Origin: Coprococcus eutactus
GTDB taxonomy: Bacteria; Bacillota; Clostridia; Lachnospirales; Lachnospiraceae
Length of the DNA stretch: 64,000 bases
Assembly (NCBI RefSeq): GCF_025149915.1
Contig: NZ_CP102278.1
Span: forward strand, 2,463,501-2,527,500
Direction: 5' to 3'
A program made the translations under genes and the position numbers. Below the pieces are notes generated by a model. That model did not search any database and had not been told where the DNA came from. It saw only the letters and a program-made list of their open reading frames with translations. Below are positions 38,001 to 45,075 of this stretch, piece after piece (the stretch's first letter is position 1; every line of letters begins with the position of its first letter).

Positions 38001-39146
38001 ATAGACGGTCATATGACCTGCCTTTGCCATGTTGTAATTCAGAACTGATCCAGATACGGCAACCGCGGCCTCATCCCGGCCATCCTGCTCCAGATCACCG
38101 CCGGCCAGAGTTACCACAGGAGCTCTTCCTATTCCATAATCACACCACGATCCACCCGCTCCACTTTCATAATTAGATGCAAGCCCGCCCGGTATGCTTA
38201 TATTATTTCCCTTTGTGAACCTGCCGTTTCTCTTGCCATAATATACATCGACTATGGCATAGCGTATGTTCTGATCGTTTATATTTCTATCCTCGTAAGT
38301 TCCACAGTATACGAGAAGATCTTCAAAACCATCTCCATTCAGATCGGCCTTTTCGATCTCAAACATCGCATCCAGCTCCTGCTGGTATCTTCTGATAAAA
38401 TACAAAAGTCCATCGCCATATGTAGAATTCTTGTTTAAAGTAGGGGTAAGCGTAGCAATTGAAGATCTTGTACCATCAGCTGCTATCTTGAAAATACTCA
38501 CATCTATCTTTCCGCGGTACTCCTTGCCGTCTATGACAGTTTTAATACTTTTCCATCCAGCTGGACTGAATGCTTTATCTCCATGTACTCTTAGCTCCGC
38601 AACGTAGTTGGTTTTTCCGTCGCCTCCATCAAATGCAACGCTTGTCGCATACAGGCCGTTAAAACCATTACTGTCCTTTTTTAGAACATTTCCCATGTTG
38701 CTGCTTATGTTACTGTCTCCCGATCCGCCGTGTTCCACTTTCACATTATCTTCGCCAAGATCATAGAAACCATACGCTCCGTACAGATTGCCAAGGCTGC
38801 TGTTTACCTTTGTAGTCCTGTCCTTGAAATCTCCAATCCTGTCAAATCCGTCTCGCACAGTGTACTTGTTTCTGTAATTGCCGTTTGCCGCAACGTATAC
38901 CTCATTCACCTCTGCAAATGTAGATATATTATCCTTGTCATACGGCACCGCAGCTTTGCTTTTGTCTATATCGGTGCTAAGACCCAGAGCTTTGTATGTA
39001 CTCTCGTCAATCTCTGTCTCGACCACCGTCTTGCCTGTTTTCTTCGAGCTGTCCGCCGCGTATGCTTTTTGTCCGGGAATAAATCCGGACAGCATAGATA
39101 GCACCATACTGGCCGTCAGCGCCCAGCTTATCGCCCTCTTTCTCAT
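29097..39146 (-). CDS. Giant secreted multidomain protein (FG-GAP, Fn3/Ig, InlB-like repeats)
   Basis: The gene encodes 3349 residues from ATG 39146, chosen because AGGAAGAAATT precedes it. A signal peptide ends near residue 30 (IPGQKAYA). Residues 240-400 contain FG-GAP/VCBS-like calcium-loop blocks (ADLNGDGFEDLL; GGDLEQDGRDEAAVAV). Around 700-760 there is a run of alternating polar/hydrophobic residues (SVGAYVSSEIQLIGAGEVEV, then SYGASFEYANTKTTEYEI). Fn3 and Ig-like modules follow to about 1660. About fifteen divergent InlB-type repeats fill 1660-3150, with the last three most regular (HGKITV, NGKITV, NGTISV). An Fn3-like and a Big_2-like domain end the protein. No LPXTG motif or C-terminal membrane anchor is present, so attachment, if any, is non-sortase. 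It is transcribed alone. Adhesion or binding of a polymer is a plausible role but is not shown. Confidence 0.85.
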   Translation of the reverse strand: MRKRAISWALTASMVLSMLSGFIPGQKAYAADSSKKTGKTVVETEIDESTYKALGLSTDIDKSKAAVPYDKDNISTFAEVNEVYVAANGNYRNKYTVRDGFDRIGDFKDRTTKVNSSLGNLYGAYGFYDLGEDNVKVEHGGSGDSNISSNMGNVLKKDSNGFNGLYATSVAFDGGDGKTNYVAELRVHGDKAFSPAGWKSIKTVIDGKEYRGKIDVSIFKIAADGTRSSIATLTPTLNKNSTYGDGLLYFIRRYQQELDAMFEIEKADLNGDGFEDLLVYCGTYEDRNINDQNIRYAIVDVYYGKRNGRFTKGNNISIPGGLASNYESGAGGSWCDYGIGRAPVVTLAGGDLEQDGRDEAAVAVSGSVLNYNMAKAGHMTVYTYKDGGLVPIEGLNEVSLGDTDGRKQNYGMYAANCAFGRFKYPGSGAMVTGLIVGGYYSSNSQYVQREYEATQAAYRYVYYDSLTDNYVLSDYHTRSLGTKSKEIVKYHEVKSNEYYRPVNAPMALACADLKGMNGNNENDSVLFGAEVYAFSLEDGGITGSEIGSMSICTDQRNQGNDKKKKDQVWIGDVRVGCVDKDAKGNNYRQSFVCVVGVHREKKLNDKDDYYWLDIATFSMDGGSPYSSQEGVVCQSNSRQDMYGTFVSLCLPDIDNDSVRLKYEGEYPVYTNPEVYAILQASPYFDDVQEVYEYVNNGGTSYSTSKGSSNTVSANLSISVGAYVSSEIQLIGAGEVEVELSYGASFEYANTKTTEYEITYNAAGGGSDQVVLYCLKYMYYEYSIYDPIARKWEPVVMPVCLGPSTSIIDVADYDKVARRSKGLNEIYNNILNNTAGDPATYQTLGGKLKYTYQSGGNNNYSSVNASSGADQTQTISVTDENEYSTEVFLEANEKLGAGGGGLGNKVIVGVTSSQHAGLGYTRVSSNGVTYSGTVDNVPADCTGFSFDWQLRVNTAKLNSDSDSVFVIGYDVKNVVRPARMPMGLSVVDTTRNSVSLEWSPSNDADYYEVCIVDAGGNYNSKAVVPYTVTDYEVKGLYSNRTYTFAVRALQANGSKSLFSRPATATTLQDSSNFHITKNPDDTNTFAGGNAEFAANAVYYDGDGVNQSVGYNWQVNTDNGWRSVSTGGSNPTLRLTDVSDEMDGNEYRCRVYYNDITLYTKTATLTVNKADSKVMLLAHNDTENKDLSDGSVVRASGSETTKVENVTKERNLITVTSGVREYILVSDGTNYMWKDSNENYYPCSVSVKKDSDGYVEESQTFKASDVGGAAYGVSESDFIADIDGNTYKLTSVNADDYAGEKVSYASDDVTYDRILAKWVSEDGSKNFYLLGNTSGSEDSTVYYYVADSESGSFTMTSKKTLNVSDTVKVVQTDLKSVYQTKTVRSETTGAEVTYTGDKITLSCQPKSLSGEDVQGDVEFVITGPESKRIAGKYDRANGCYTAQWEPSGQGIYNVYVYFAGNKQYNDSISDSMSIYTSFEGKTNMNLTMQDNVRYGDSVKMSLEKVSYDNTGKLQDITDDSEYTVKIKNNKTGEFEDTDKYELANGVFIPKSIGMFQITASNGGDKTQKNINVGRAQLEIAAQDTEKSVNDSVRECEDAVITGLKAWDTDIMPQRDRDYELRSYGVSGLLPGIYDIDVAYVKVGDQHSQVMNELEKNYIINLVKASYTLTGNVYTVTARPANTHGTVSIKYQQPGNENSDGLTVDSGTRLPENSTITLAATPHKGYKVKSWSLNGKTVTDPQCGTSGGKACSDDQIQMDKLKANMNVAVNFEPVYHKLTYKPDNEAHGTLKANYVTDGTIGKSFGSGANIHIEQKVRLTAVPAAGYVLDHWTVTGEDGVPETVLAEDGVTNNTSLTYDAEEISEDTLITAYFAEAQNFKISVSPVTVGSDGKTTVTTGVDVTVKAQRVDGTVIIESGEDGIYEVSRGDNVTIQVTVPSGLLLDGWSAADGQELGTVSADLRTMTVYDIASDLDYTVKYTAPNRYKVTYGADDDAAGVVDAVVAGGTDALVSGDKQLQGSDIVFTATPNEGYEIAYWEVNGEKVDAEAEGAGAQRYELEYLGKDTKVVVYFYKQPVVSWTSGNDTEMTARSGDSDLANGGCIAYASKDDLKFTFAVKRNYEIADIKVNYAGEDVFSLAENSGEGKLAETADAESGTERYTFTWSAPADGFTGDVTVNATYRKISPSVKAEYSLKVIEKASAGEASGKTHGSISADVSRKNLPSYIQIGDTISDATESKSAQITDIYRDSVITFKVVPDDGYNVKEWIINGHKLTSETENIKLYSDKKVNDTLKITVDGDSSDVTVMAGLELVGDVLTFGPETEGTGEVSAMITSTKLVLESGDMIGAASYVEFTATAAEGYEVADWLVNGISQGVAEKIFAYKVPKDTRVDVRAVFDRPVYKITWSADGAGQIEAENVTSGETLYGESADIRGDRMLKFTAIPDQYMECTGYTVKTSDGEKQYSASELNGDVLVIDKVSSDTDVTAHFSKKELKAVITFAANDPDLGTVSAVYGTDKKAIVSGDSQIAGGDVIFTAAPAEGQMIEGWYKNPECTEAIEGTNQEQPEYSAHAVYADLAVYVKFVEIPEYTVKLGINGTGTADIEAESEGVKLDIASGEVKVKRHADLKVTVRPRDVYNTVEYWIVDGEEVDKTELTYQIDDLTEDRSVYAYVSPSLLVDVIFKDSDPVKKYDKIDIRAGYVAEDGDESGLKVINAENNSVRVGSGKDVSFEITPGDDYMIQSWTVRYMRGDRIVKEESGKDFGFTNKILLKNVTNSIEVSAELVDKKGYYIPAEGYYNQANELVTNSVEGEAGSEAAYTVSELTKQPDNVVFRAEDGSVIDNMVRANGDASVTITPENGWRIRGITVSDAVSGQEENIMTVTPVRTEDGTETGAYRVVSENVTENMTFTVDAVRLYTVNIADTQHGKITVIKEDGTEVSNGQTMDEGTLLTYTAVPDKYYDFDTWTYDAADQTESTFEQALDGNITVGAAFKARYAKVNIASVKNGKITVTTADGKKIANGQLVQEGTVIVCKAVPAKHCDLSAWGGDAKGKKGGTVKLTVTKNMKISAAFKYRYVKIAIGKTVNGTISVKTADGKTVKNGSAIKEGTVIVCTAKAAKNCKLGYWSGSFKSTKTSVRVAANNNMTINAKFVAQIPARDTAGINKNIQTAITNKSLTIKWGKVAGANGYDVFMQNCSKKMDTKNPVKTVRGASSNKTTITKMHGTALSKSGIVKIQVKAYKLVNGKKKYIDKSVLLHIVLNSEKRTNIKKVTLAKKAYTMSVKRAVTLKPVFTPANASKLLLGAEHGPRAFYYSTNTNVAIVDANGVVKAKASGKCTIYVISISGVSSPVQITVR

Positions 39147-39311
39147 AATTTCTTCCTCCCTTTCACTTAAAAAACTAACCATGAGCACCAGCCGTTTTAA
39201 GCTGCCACATTCTGATATCAATAATATATTTACAATTATAATTGCTATGTTTTTCCATGTACACTAACCAAAAGGCTAGTAATAGGCGTGAAAACAACTT
39301 TTTTGCAAAAA

Positions 39312-39353
39312 AATCCACAAAACGTACCGTCTATACTGTACGCCCTGTGGATC
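39312..39353 (-). terminator. Terminator of the MacB-like ABC operon
   Basis: The arms ATCCACAGGGCGTAC and GTACGTTTTGTGGAT are followed by a run of seven T on the minus strand, about 50 bases after the permease stop. Confidence 0.88.
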
Positions 39354-39399
39354 GTAATAAACATCTAAACTATTCTGTTACATGCCATATATGAAAGGA

Positions 39400-41958
39400 T
39401 CATTCCACCGACTTAAGCGATTCCGCCATATTTATCTTATCAAGCTTGACTGACATAACTCTGTTAACAAGAAAATTGAACACAAATGTCAGAACGATAC
39501 TGTACACATAGCTCATCGGCGCTATATATGTATCAAATGCGACCATATCCACCTTGATCTGTCCTATGACAAATGCATGCAAAAACACTCCAAGCACAAG
39601 TCCCACAGCGATTCCAAATGTCGTCAGGACTCTGTTCTCCCTGAATACATAAGCTGAAGTCTCGTTTTTGAAAAATCCCAGAACCTTTATAGTTGCTATC
39701 TCCCTGATTCGCTCTGTGATATTGATATTTGTCAGGTTGTAGAGGACGATAAATGCAAGCGCACCAGCCGAGAGTATGACTACAATTACTATATAATTCA
39801 GACTCTCCATCATCTTGGATATCCTGTTCTTCATATCCTTGTTGATAGTCACTGACGCTGTTGCTGCATCACCCATAAGATCAGCAGATATCTCGTGCGA
39901 ATCTGCGCCCTCCTCAAGATTGAAGTACACCGATTTGTACTGAGGTGCCTCCCCCATCTGATCCTCATATGTTTCAGGTGATATATACACATAGTTGTAT
40001 ACATGATTCCTGAATATGCCTGATACGGAAACTCTTATCTCTTTCATCTCGCTGTCTCTGACCGTTATTACATCGCCCGTTTTGATGTCGTACTGTTCTG
40101 CCAGCGCAGTATTGATCACAGCTTCCCCTTTGCCCGGATATTCTATCTTCGCACCATCTTTATCCGCAAACTTCATATACCTGTCAACGTGCTCAGGTTC
40201 TTCCATGATGACCATGTTCACGGACTTTACGCCACCATCATGAACCAGATCCCAGGTAGATTCACTGACGAGATCATAGCAGGAGGTATCCTCGTCCAGC
40301 CGGTCTTTCAGACTACTGAAGCGCTCATCTTCTCTATCACCCGCAATCGAAGTATTCAGCGTTATCACTCCATCTCCGACCTGTATCTCCCCATACTGAT
40401 TGTCCGCAAATCCGCTTATGGAATCATTTATTCCAAAGCCTGTGAGCAGCAGCGCAGTACAGCCGCTTATTCCTATTATCATCATAAAAAAACGCTTTTT
40501 ATATCTGAATACATTTCTGACACTTACCTTTCTCAGAAATTTCAGTCTCTTCCATATAAATGGGATATGCTCAAGGAACACCCTCTTGCCCGGCTTCGGA
40601 GCCTTAGGCCTCATAAGGCTTGCCGCAGTCTCAGAAAGCTCGTATCTACAGGAAAACCAAGTTGTACCTACAGTGCACAGAAGCGAGGCTGCCAGCACGC
40701 CAATAACCAGCGTCCAGTCTGTGGTTCTCTCAAGCGGCATATGTATATACATCATATTATATGCGTACCAGATAACCTCCGGAAATACATATGTACCTAT
40801 AAGATATCCACCTGCACATCCTACTACAGCTGCAGTTCCCGAATAGATCATATATTTTCCCATGATAGCCGCCTTGCCATAGCCGAGAGCCTTCAACATG
40901 CCTATCATAGAGCGCTGTTCCTCAACCATTCTGTTCATGGTGGTCATACACACGAGCACGGCAACCAATATGAAGAATACCGGAAATACCTTTGCAACTC
41001 CATTTACTATATCTGAATCGCTCTCAAAGCAGACATATCCGATATTCGTCTCTCTGCCGAGTATGTAGTAGTTCACACCATCTGCATCATCCAGCGTTAT
41101 GTCCTTCACCATATCCTCCGTCATACCCTTTGCCATGAGGATATCCTTATACCTGTCTAACACACTGGTCTTGCATATTGACTCCCATTCGTCTTTCCTG
41201 TCGTCTATATAGTCTTCATACTCATCGGCATATATATCAAACTTTCTGTCAAATTTCACATATATATCGGTGTAGCATTCGCTGTCAAATGCTTCAGGAC
41301 TGACATATACAAAGCCCGCGATCTTACCGTTTCCAAGGGTTGTGGTGCCTCTCTCAAAATTAATATAAAGAGGGGAGTTGACAGTTCCGACAACGGTGAA
41401 CTTCTTCACCTTCAGTATATCCTGTGTACTGCTGCCCTCGCTTTCGTTTCCCGGGTCAGCAATGTCACTGTCTGTTTTCCCGTCAGACTTGCCTTCTACA
41501 GCATCGTCATCTGCCACCTCTATGACATCACCTATCTTTATACTGTCCATCTTGGCATCTACAACACATTCATCTTCCTTTTCCGGCATGCGTCCGTCCA
41601 CAAGACTCAGTTTGTTGATGTTTTCCGGAACTGACATAGTCTTCAACACCCTGTCATTTTCACCCTGGTTCTTGTATAGGACGTCCAGGCTGTAACCGCC
41701 CTCTGCGTACAACACATCCTTCTCCCCGGCAAATGAATCCACGTCATCATCCGTGTATCCCAGAGTTGACAGAAGATGCAGATCATAGAAATTTCCCTCG
41801 TCAAGGAATTTTGATATGGTATTCATCATATCCGGCTTCGTCATCTTGAGACCCGAAAAGAATCCCACGCCCAGGGCTATGATCGCCATGATGGCTGCAA
41901 ATCTTCCAAATGTATTTTTTATCTCACGAAATGTCGTGCGTCTCATCATTGATTTCAT
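39400..41958 (-). CDS. FtsX-type ABC permease, MacB-like
   Basis: This 852-residue permease has an N-terminal membrane helix (FAAIMAIIALGVGFFSGL), a large extracellular region, an FtsX domain near residues 320-450, a second extracellular domain, and a C-terminal FtsX domain near 720-850. A block with EEQRSMIGMLKALGY is typical of the family. ATG at 41958 is used: it follows GGTGG and starts eight bases after the ATPase stop, whereas the longer frame would overlap the ATPase. With the ATPase it forms a lipoprotein-release or peptide-export type system. An acidic Asp/Ser-rich insertion lies near residues 140-160. The substrate is unknown. Confidence 0.88.
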   Translation of the reverse strand: MKSMMRRTTFREIKNTFGRFAAIMAIIALGVGFFSGLKMTKPDMMNTISKFLDEGNFYDLHLLSTLGYTDDDVDSFAGEKDVLYAEGGYSLDVLYKNQGENDRVLKTMSVPENINKLSLVDGRMPEKEDECVVDAKMDSIKIGDVIEVADDDAVEGKSDGKTDSDIADPGNESEGSSTQDILKVKKFTVVGTVNSPLYINFERGTTTLGNGKIAGFVYVSPEAFDSECYTDIYVKFDRKFDIYADEYEDYIDDRKDEWESICKTSVLDRYKDILMAKGMTEDMVKDITLDDADGVNYYILGRETNIGYVCFESDSDIVNGVAKVFPVFFILVAVLVCMTTMNRMVEEQRSMIGMLKALGYGKAAIMGKYMIYSGTAAVVGCAGGYLIGTYVFPEVIWYAYNMMYIHMPLERTTDWTLVIGVLAASLLCTVGTTWFSCRYELSETAASLMRPKAPKPGKRVFLEHIPFIWKRLKFLRKVSVRNVFRYKKRFFMMIIGISGCTALLLTGFGINDSISGFADNQYGEIQVGDGVITLNTSIAGDREDERFSSLKDRLDEDTSCYDLVSESTWDLVHDGGVKSVNMVIMEEPEHVDRYMKFADKDGAKIEYPGKGEAVINTALAEQYDIKTGDVITVRDSEMKEIRVSVSGIFRNHVYNYVYISPETYEDQMGEAPQYKSVYFNLEEGADSHEISADLMGDAATASVTINKDMKNRISKMMESLNYIVIVVILSAGALAFIVLYNLTNINITERIREIATIKVLGFFKNETSAYVFRENRVLTTFGIAVGLVLGVFLHAFVIGQIKVDMVAFDTYIAPMSYVYSIVLTFVFNFLVNRVMSVKLDKINMAESLKSVE

Positions 41959-41965
41959 AGGCCAC

Positions 41966-42667
41966 CTACCATTCCAGATCTTCAACGTTCCTGATGTTAT
42001 CATTCATAACCACTTTCTCCACAGTTCCGCTCTTAACCGTGATAACTCTGTCCGCCATGGCTGTGAGTGCCTGGTTGTGCGTTATGACTATAACTGTCGT
42101 TCCCGTATTTCTGCATGTATCCTGAAGGAGCTTCAACACCGCCTTGCCCGTGTTGTAGTCAAGCGCGCCCGTCGGCTCATCGCAGAGCAGGAGCTTCGGA
42201 TTCTTCGCCAGAGCCCTTGCTATGGCAACCCTCTGCTGCTCACCACCGGAGAGCTGTGCCGGGAAGTTCGCCATACGATCCTCAAGTCCCACCTGCTTCA
42301 GAACTGTCGCAGCATCCAGCGGCTCCTTGCAGATCTGTGCCGCCAGCTCCACGTTCTCAAGCGCTGTGAGGTTCTGTACCAGATTGTAGAACTGGAACAC
42401 GAATCCCACATCATACCTTCTGTATGCCGTGAGCTGTTTCTTATTCAAAGTTGATATCTCTCTGCCATCCAGCTTCACGCTGCCGCTTGTCAGAGTATCC
42501 ATACCGCCAAGTATATTCAAGATAGTAGTCTTGCCCGCACCGGAGGCTCCGACTATGACGCAGAACTCTCCCTTTTCTATCTCAAAATCCACATCGCGCA
42601 GAGCATTGATCTCCACCTCCCCTGTCTTGTATACTTTCTTTACATCTCGAAATTCTACGTAGCTCAT
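41966..42667 (-). CDS. ABC transporter ATPase, MacB/LolD-like
   Basis: This 233-residue ATPase has Walker [10 protein letters not shown] near residues 37-45, signature LSGGEQQRV, Walker [12 protein letters not shown] and the switch histidine in VIVITHN. The [13 protein letters not shown] block places it in the MacB/LolD/BceA clade that works with FtsX-type permeases. It is followed directly by such a permease gene. The operon begins 15 bases after the AAA/PD-(D/E)XK gene's end on the same strand, so read-through is possible. Confidence 0.92.
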   Translation of the reverse strand: MSYVEFRDVKKVYKTGEVEINALRDVDFEIEKGEFCVIVGASGAGKTTILNILGGMDTLTSGSVKLDGREISTLNKKQLTAYRRYDVGFVFQFYNLVQNLTALENVELAAQICKEPLDAATVLKQVGLEDRMANFPAQLSGGEQQRVAIARALAKNPKLLLCDEPTGALDYNTGKAVLKLLQDTCRNTGTTVIVITHNQALTAMADRVITVKSGTVEKVVMNDNIRNVEDLEW

Positions 42668-42682
42668 CCTGCACCATCCTTT

Positions 42683-44563
42683 CTATATAGATATATTACC
42701 GTTTTCGCTCTCCACACATACGCTTTTCCCCGAAAAAGCTATCCCTATCTTCAATATGTTTTTGATTCCATCCCTTGCCATCTGAACATCACATCTTCTG
42801 TCACTAATCTGAGCCAAAGCTTCATCGGCCAATTTGTCAAGCGCATCTTTTCCCAGATTCTTCTTCCACTTAAGTTCCATTATTATACCTGGATATCTTT
42901 CACCCCTTGGGAACATGCATATGTCATATCTTCCATCACCTGACTCCCGGTTGGATTTGATCTTATACTGATTATCCATCATAGCTATAAGCCCAAGAAC
43001 TAATCCGTGATAGAATCCTTCCGCCCCAGCATCATAAAAGCTTATTGCTTCATCTATATACTCACCTATTGCATGCTCCAATTTTACGAAATCATTGGCA
43101 TACAGACTTTCAGCTATTTTATTAGCAGTTGTCCGGGTGATTGCACCGACCTGCAGCAAATGTGACAGAATTTCGCTTTTATAGACCGCCGCTATCTCTT
43201 TATTCGGAATAGAAACCTCACATAGATATGAGCCGTCTGCCTGGAGTTCTTTTTGAGGAGTTTTCAAGTATCCTGCCACCAGCAACAAACTGTAGATATT
43301 TGCCGGATCCTCTGCCAGTGATCTGTATACAACATTCTGATCGATTTTGGCAATGACCCTTTTCCCCTGTAATAATGAATATAAACTTTCAGAAATATCA
43401 TCTATGGCGTTTTTCAAAACATCGTCAAGTATTTCATTTTTTCCAGTATTTACCCAATACGCCTGAGGTTTACAGTCTCTGGAAATATAATTAATAACCG
43501 ACCAAGGATTATATATTTCTTCGTTTCCAAACAAATATCCATCATACCATTCCGCGAGTTCTGCTTTCTTTTCAGGCACACCATAATACCCGAGCATAGT
43601 TTCTACTTCTTCACTGGTAAATCCAAAATACCTGTCATACTCATCGTCCATAACAGAATTGACAGTAAGATTGTTAAGTCCACTAAATATACTTTCCTGC
43701 GCAATCCTAAGAATACCTGTCAGAAAGCCAAATGAAAGATTCTTATTATCCTTAAATGCTCCCGAAAAGAAATTTCTCATAAATCCTATAATCTCTTCAT
43801 AGAAGTCCTTTGCGTACCCCTCCTGTATCGGTGTATCGTATTCATCAATAATGATTACAGGTGCTTTACCATAATAAGCATCCAGCATTTTGGACAATTT
43901 ATCAAGCGCAGACGTAAGTTCTACCTCATTTGCCGTTCCATCGAGCATTTTTTCAAAGTATTTTTTTTCATAGGCCGATATCTTATCACTGTCTATAATC
44001 TCCTGATGCCTTCCATACTCCTCCTGGACAAGCCCTCTTATCTTTCCAATTGTAGCCTCCCATGTATCGAATTTCACATCTTTAAAAGTAAGAAATATAA
44101 CAGGATATTGTCCCTGATGAGATTGGTATTCTTCACCGCACTTCCAGATTGCTTTATCCTTAAAATATCTGGAGGTGTCATCCTCTGATATCTCAAAAAA
44201 CACTCTTAACATATCCATGTTTAAAGTTTTTCCAAATCTCCTGGGTCTGGTAAATAATGATACCAGCGGTTTTCTGTCTAGAAACTCCTTTATCATCATA
44301 GTTTTATCAACATAATAATACTCCGACTGTGCCCTTACATAATCTGAAATACCAATTGGTAATGATTTCTTTTCACAAGTATCTTTTTTCTTTATATACC
44401 TTCTATTGGAAACTCTGCCATCCACTGGTCTTACCGCATTATCTGGGATCTGCCATCTTCTTCCACTTTTTATCGCACCACTTATCTTGCCTTTTTTACA
44501 CAGATCATTTATAGTCCGTTCTGACAAATTCCACTCCCGCGCAATCTGCTTACAACTTTTCAT
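42683..44563 (-). CDS. AAA-ATPase-like / PD-(D/E)XK protein with fused N-terminal HTH
   Basis: The 626-residue product starts with a small DNA-binding domain (residues 1-45: CKQIAREWNLSERTINDLC, then GRRWQIPDNA), like excisionase or MerR-type helix-turn-helix modules. It continues into the AAA-ATPase-like family (PF09820 type), with FTRPRRFGKTLNMDML near residue 78 and the Walker B-like VIIIDEYDTPI near 190. The C-terminus is the PD-(D/E)XK-like DUF1703 domain: the core reads YDICMFPRGERYPGIIMELKW, with Asp and Glu-x-Lys as expected for a nuclease fold. The start codon follows GGAGATG. Members of this family are very common in gut bacteria and their function is poorly known. The promoter lies within a perfect palindrome, which suggests self-regulation through the HTH. 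Confidence 0.85.
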   Translation of the reverse strand: MKSCKQIAREWNLSERTINDLCKKGKISGAIKSGRRWQIPDNAVRPVDGRVSNRRYIKKKDTCEKKSLPIGISDYVRAQSEYYYVDKTMMIKEFLDRKPLVSLFTRPRRFGKTLNMDMLRVFFEISEDDTSRYFKDKAIWKCGEEYQSHQGQYPVIFLTFKDVKFDTWEATIGKIRGLVQEEYGRHQEIIDSDKISAYEKKYFEKMLDGTANEVELTSALDKLSKMLDAYYGKAPVIIIDEYDTPIQEGYAKDFYEEIIGFMRNFFSGAFKDNKNLSFGFLTGILRIAQESIFSGLNNLTVNSVMDDEYDRYFGFTSEEVETMLGYYGVPEKKAELAEWYDGYLFGNEEIYNPWSVINYISRDCKPQAYWVNTGKNEILDDVLKNAIDDISESLYSLLQGKRVIAKIDQNVVYRSLAEDPANIYSLLLVAGYLKTPQKELQADGSYLCEVSIPNKEIAAVYKSEILSHLLQVGAITRTTANKIAESLYANDFVKLEHAIGEYIDEAISFYDAGAEGFYHGLVLGLIAMMDNQYKIKSNRESGDGRYDICMFPRGERYPGIIMELKWKKNLGKDALDKLADEALAQISDRRCDVQMARDGIKNILKIGIAFSGKSVCVESENGNISI

Positions 44564-44636
44564 TTTCACATCTCCAATCATCTGACAACATCCTGGCAAA
44601 CATCACCTCTATATACTATATCTTCTTATTACGCAT

Positions 44637-44665
44637 ATTATACAATATTATCCGCAATATATCAA
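44637..44665 (-). promoter_or_regulatory. Promoter of the HTH-AAA gene
   Basis: TTGATA (44660-44665) and a perfect TATAAT (44637-44642) are 17 bases apart on the minus strand. The -35 box is the inner end of one arm of the palindrome at 44649-44689. Confidence 0.75.
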
Positions 44666-44689
44666 AGTACAGTTGATATATTGCGGATA
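44649..44689. promoter_or_regulatory. Perfect 17-bp-arm palindrome over the -35 box
   Basis: The arms TATCCGCAATATATCAA and TTGATATATTGCGGATA are perfect complements separated by 7 bases. Position over the -35 of the downstream HTH-AAA gene fits an operator; a terminator role in the plus direction is also possible because T-rich sequence follows. Confidence 0.7.
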
Positions 44690-44739
44690 TTTTTCGCGAA
44701 TCGCGGATATGTAGCCGTACAAATTCCCATATAACATAA

Positions 44740-44780
44740 AAATCCCCCATACCTGCCTTTCGCAGATACGGGGGACTTTC
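44740..44780 (-). terminator. Terminator of the CIRCE-controlled micro-protein gene
   Basis: The arms CCCCCGTATCTGC and GCAGGTATGGGGG form a hairpin followed by TTTTTATG on the minus strand, 12 bases after the stop. It resembles the terminators after both Hsp20 genes. Confidence 0.85.
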
Positions 44781-44791
44781 GTCTCATATCA

Positions 44792-44917
44792 CTACTTATG
44801 CTTTTTTGACTTTGGTGTAGCTGGTTCTTCAGCTGCTGCAGCGTTGTGATTTGCTGTCGCATATACCTTCTGAACTGCTTTCTTTTTCTTCAATGGATGC
44901 TTTGGGTTTTTATCCAT
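44792..44917 (-). CDS. 41-residue basic protein, HrcA/CIRCE-controlled
   Basis: A short frame encodes 41 residues: it starts MDKNPKHPLKKKKAVQ, has a middle ATANHNAAAAEEPA, and ends PKSKKHK. About a third of residues are Lys, His or Arg. There is no hydrophobic segment or signal peptide, so a cytosolic nucleic-acid- or protein-binding role is conceivable; no known family was recognised. Support for a real gene is strong: GGAAG is spaced before the ATG, an intrinsic terminator follows the stop, and a promoter with a TTGACA box inside a CIRCE element lies about 120 bases upstream. The same promoter layout precedes both Hsp20 genes in this window, so heat-shock induction is expected. Confidence 0.75.
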   Translation of the reverse strand: MDKNPKHPLKKKKAVQKVYATANHNAAAAEEPATPKSKKHK

Positions 44918-45032
44918 TTTGAACACTTCCTTTCTGTTTCCATAAAATGTTATATAACAGAAATCTGCAGTGCATATGTCAAACGGTCATGTGCACCACC
45001 GGTTGTGCTATCCTTTTCTTATCTTTGACTAT

Positions 45033-45061
45033 GTTATAGTCCTCTTTATTAGCAATGTCAA
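45033..45061 (-). promoter_or_regulatory. Heat-shock promoter of the micro-protein gene
   Basis: TTGACA (45056-45061) and TATAAC (45033-45038) are 17 bases apart on the minus strand. The -35 lies in the CIRCE spacer, as at both Hsp20 promoters. Confidence 0.85.
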
Positions 45062-45075
45062 GTGTTGAGTGCTAA
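45049..45075. promoter_or_regulatory. CIRCE element (HrcA operator)
   Basis: TTAGCAATG-N9-GAGTGCTAA matches the CIRCE consensus TTAGCACTC-N9-GAGTGCTAA except at two positions of the left arm. The 526 bases from 44918 to 45443 otherwise hold a plus-strand promoter candidate and no gene. Confidence 0.9.

Noticed and set aside
41816..42454. 212-residue plus-strand frame over the ABC ATPase/permease junction
   Set aside because: It is antisense to two well-supported ABC genes and encodes no recognisable domain.
44649..44689. Palindrome read only as a terminator
   Set aside because: No gene ends nearby on the plus strand, and the minus-strand promoter overlaps it, so an operator is the better reading.
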